This document shows, one piece after another, positions 6,324 through 7,700 of a stretch of DNA of 7,700 nucleotides. A program made the position numbers and the translations under genes. Each line of letters begins with the position of its first letter. Positions within the stretch are counted from its first letter, which is position 1. The DNA comes from Myxococcota bacterium (lineage in GTDB: Bacteria > Myxococcota_A > UBA9160 > UBA4427): contig JAWKRT010000009.1 of the NCBI GenBank assembly GCA_041389495.1, positions 1 through 7,700 of the forward strand, given 5' to 3'. The notes under the pieces are model-generated. The model was not told the DNA's origin. It saw nothing but the letters and a program-made list of their open reading frames with translations, and made no database searches.

Positions 6324-6541
6324 TGACATCCTCACGAGCGGCCTCCTCGGCCTCGCGAAGAGCCTGCTCGAGAAGGCCGTCGAACACGCTGACCAGGGGT
6401 CTCGTGCGTCCGCACCGTGGGGCGCTCCCGCTTCGAAAGGCCGCAAGCCCGCGGCGTCCGATCGGCCTGGCGCGCATCGAATGAGCGGCGACTCGCGGAT
6501 TTCGTGCCACTAGTCCCGTTCCGCCGCCACCCATCCGCACG

Positions 6542-7276
6542 ATGCGCCGATCGAACCTGGCCCGATTAGCCGCTTGGACGTCGTGGGTCCTGGTGCTCTC
6601 GCCGAGCGCGCACGGTCTCGTGATCGACGATTTCAAGACGACTCAGTCGGCGTCGATCACGTCGTTGCACGAGAACGGCGGAGGACGTCTCCGGTCTGGG
6701 ACGATGTTGGGCGGCACCCGAGGACTCGCGTTGCAGGACTCGTCGGGCGGCGCTCCTCTCGCGGTGTCCATCGGGTCAGGCTCGCTCGGCTACGTTCAGC
6801 AAGGAAGCGGTCAGGCATTGATGCTGCTCACCTGGAACGGCGATCCACTAGGGGGTGAACTCGGCGGTGTCGACTTCACCGAAGGCGGTGCGCAGGACGC
6901 GCTCGCTCTCGACGTCTTCTTCCAGGATCTCGGCGGCCTGCTCATGGTGACCGTCTGCACCGACCCGGCGATTTCTGGCGCGCAGTCATGTTCGGACGGA
7001 CGCTATTCCACCGGGTCGACGATCCTCGGAGCGGGTTTGCACGCGCTCAAGTTCTCCGACTTCACTCTCCGATCTGGCTCCGGCGCAGATTTCACTCGCG
7101 TGCACCAGGTCGTGATGCGCTTTCAGGCCACCGGGCCCGGCTCCCTTCGGCTCCTCGGGCTCGCCACCGTGCCCGAACCATCTGCTGGTGTGCTGACTTG
7201 TGTCGGAGTTGCCCTTCTCGCTGGGTCGCGCCGCCGAGCACGTCGGCGCGGGTGGCGAACCTGGCGTCGGACGTGA
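6542..7276 (+). CDS. PEP-CTERM sorting-domain exported protein
   Basis: This is a 244-residue protein built for export and exosortase processing. Residues 1-25 form a signal peptide (RRSNLAR, hydrophobic AAWTSWVLVLS, cleavage likely after AHG). The C-terminus has the tripartite PEP-CTERM signal: VPEP (210-213), a short hydrophobic segment AGVLTCVGVALLAG, then an Arg-rich tail. The tail (RRRARRRGWRTWRRT) is longer than the usual few residues. The middle begins VIDDF and includes GTMLGGTRGLAL and LLTWNGD, a pattern I associate with a recurrent group of PEP-CTERM proteins of unknown function; it reads as a beta-rich surface domain, with Cys139 and Cys150 as a possible disulfide. Known biology: exosortase (EpsH/XrtA-type) cuts at PEP, and such proteins often act with exopolysaccharide in flocs or biofilm. 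No exosortase is in the window. Codon use is looser than in the neighbours, with a TTA at 6566 and several TTG, TCA and GTT codons. No Shine-Dalgarno precedes ATG 6542. Confidence 0.85.
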   Translation: MRRSNLARLAAWTSWVLVLSPSAHGLVIDDFKTTQSASITSLHENGGGRLRSGTMLGGTRGLALQDSSGGAPLAVSIGSGSLGYVQQGSGQALMLLTWNGDPLGGELGGVDFTEGGAQDALALDVFFQDLGGLLMVTVCTDPAISGAQSCSDGRYSTGSTILGAGLHALKFSDFTLRSGSGADFTRVHQVVMRFQATGPGSLRLLGLATVPEPSAGVLTCVGVALLAGSRRRARRRGWRTWRRT

Positions 7277-7411
7277 CGAGCCTGCGCGCCTTCGCGCTGA
7301 ACGGTCCTCGCTCGATCAGACGTTGAATCTCGCGCGGAGAGGCAACCTAGATGCCGCAGTCCTCGGATTCGGATCGTCCTCGAAGCTGCCGCTCGGCACG
7401 CTCACGACTGC
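7277..7411. other. 135-nt gap between convergent genes, with a weak hairpin
   Basis: Nothing coding is supported between the PEP-CTERM stop and the thiolase stop. One imperfect hairpin is visible: AGCTGCC (7384-7390), loop GCTC, then GGCA and GCT (7395-7402) with a one-base bulge. Its place between two converging genes would suit a shared terminator, but it is short and has no T-run. Confidence 0.25.
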
Positions 7412-7700
7412 CTACCGATCGGCCGCCAGCACGAGCGCCGACCCGTCCATCAGCGCCCCCGACGTCACGACCGCGACGCCCGAACGCGGCGCCTGCCGCT
7501 CTCCGCCGCGGCGCTGCACCTGGAGCACGGCCTCGGCGACGGTGTTCATGCCGTGCAGGTAGCCCTCGGAGAGAAGGCCGCCGTGCGTGTTGGTCGGCAG
7601 ACGCCCGGCGAGCGAGGTCGCGCCGGAGCGCACGAAGGCGCCCGATTCGCCGCGCGCGCACAGGCCGAGACCTTCGAGGCCCATCAGCACGGTGCTGCTG
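7412..7700 (-). CDS. Thiolase / SCP-x-type acetyl-CoA acetyltransferase, C-terminal part (partial)
   Basis: The window holds only the last 96 or so codons; the gene continues past 7700, so its start is not seen. The tail reads LCARGESGAFVRSG, then GRLPTNTHGGLLSEGYLHGMNTVAEAVLQVQ. This closely follows the C-terminal domain of thiolases of the SCP-x/lipid-transfer type, in which the His of NTHGG helps activate the acyl-CoA thioester. These enzymes cleave or form 3-oxoacyl-CoA, for example in fatty-acid or steroid side-chain breakdown. The C-terminal region where biosynthetic thiolases carry their second Cys reads VVTSGALMDGSALVL, with no Cys; some bacterial thiolase-like groups share this, so it need not mean loss of activity, but it leaves the reaction open. 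The nucleophilic Cys is outside the window. Members of this group are often next to a small OB-fold (DUF35) protein gene; the window ends before that can be checked. Confidence 0.87.
   Translation of the reverse strand, partial: SSTVLMGLEGLGLCARGESGAFVRSGATSLAGRLPTNTHGGLLSEGYLHGMNTVAEAVLQVQRRGGERQAPRSGVAVVTSGALMDGSALVLAADR

Larger units (their letters stand above)
6031..6541. other. 511-nt stretch without a supported gene
   Basis: The stretch between the SDR gene and the PEP-CTERM gene has open frames on both strands, but their translations are Arg/Ser-rich and unlike any family I recognise, so I call no gene. It holds two adjoining hairpins (6081-6135), a 10-bp palindrome CCGACGTCGG (6314-6323), two sigma-54-like -24/-12 sites (6210-6225 on +, 6494-6509 on -), and a 9-bp repeat CGCATTCGC at 6091-6099 and 6250-6258. 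It looks less GC-extreme than the genes to its left. It may contain a long leader for the PEP-CTERM gene, a small RNA, or remains of a lost gene. Confidence 0.5.

Noticed and set aside
6121..6513. 130-codon plus-strand frame in the gap before the PEP-CTERM gene
   Set aside because: It starts inside a hairpin without a Shine-Dalgarno, and its translation is Ser/Arg/Pro-rich with no recognisable family or hydrophobic pattern. A decayed gene cannot be ruled out.
3325..6636. Long minus-strand open frame (about 1103 codons) covering the DUF3604, SDR and intergenic regions
   Set aside because: It is a shifted-frame shadow of the DUF3604 gene joined to antisense of the SDR gene; the composition is low complexity and no motif is recognisable.
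7240..7340. Minus-strand peptide-like stretch near the PEP-CTERM 3' end
   Set aside because: It is short, is bounded by a stop, lacks a start with a Shine-Dalgarno, and overlaps the Arg-rich tail of the PEP-CTERM gene; I recognise no family.
7200..7562. 120-codon plus-strand frame spanning the PEP-CTERM end and the thiolase end
   Set aside because: It overlaps two better supported genes on opposite strands, and its translation has no family features.

Overview
The window is GC-rich, with strong G/C preference at third codon positions. It carries ordinary bacterial genes on both strands. The gene mix (cytochrome P450, secreted DUF3604 protein, SCP-x-type thiolase, SDR oxidoreductases, a PEP-CTERM protein) and the composition suggest an environmental Gram-negative bacterium, perhaps of a deltaproteobacterial lineage such as Myxococcota or Binatota. 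That placement is inference: there is no rRNA or other marker gene. The PEP-CTERM signal does support an outer membrane and an exosortase elsewhere in the genome.

Layout from left to right: (1) the 3' end of an NAD(P)-binding epimerase/dehydratase-like gene (1-141, +); (2) a class I/II PLP-dependent aminotransferase starting 4 nt later (146-1303, +), probably in the same transcript; (3) a gamma-glutamylcyclotransferase-like protein (1300-1755, -), which overlaps the aminotransferase stop by 4 nt; (4) a bacterial cytochrome P450 (1838-3064, +), divergent from (3) across an 82-nt gap with a tandem 14-bp repeat; (5) a secreted DUF3604 protein with PHP-like His/Asp motifs (3078-5078, -), convergent with the P450 across 13 nt; (6) an SDR oxidoreductase (5218-6030, +), divergent from (5); (7) a 511-nt gene-free stretch with hairpins, a 10-bp palindrome and two sigma-54-like sites; (8) a small exported PEP-CTERM protein (6542-7276, +); (9) a 135-nt gap; (10) the 3' end of a thiolase/SCP-x-type gene (7412-7700, -), cut by the window edge.

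Genes alternate strand almost one by one, so apart from (1)-(2) they are likely separate transcription units. P450, SDR and thiolase would suit oxidation and chain shortening of lipid, terpenoid or steroid-like compounds, but nothing here fixes a substrate or shows that they act in one pathway.

I found no mobile element, CRISPR array, RNA gene, phage or toxin-antitoxin signature, and no clearly new system. The parts most worth a second look are the tandem repeat ahead of the P450, the long structured region ahead of the PEP-CTERM gene, and that gene's relaxed codon use.
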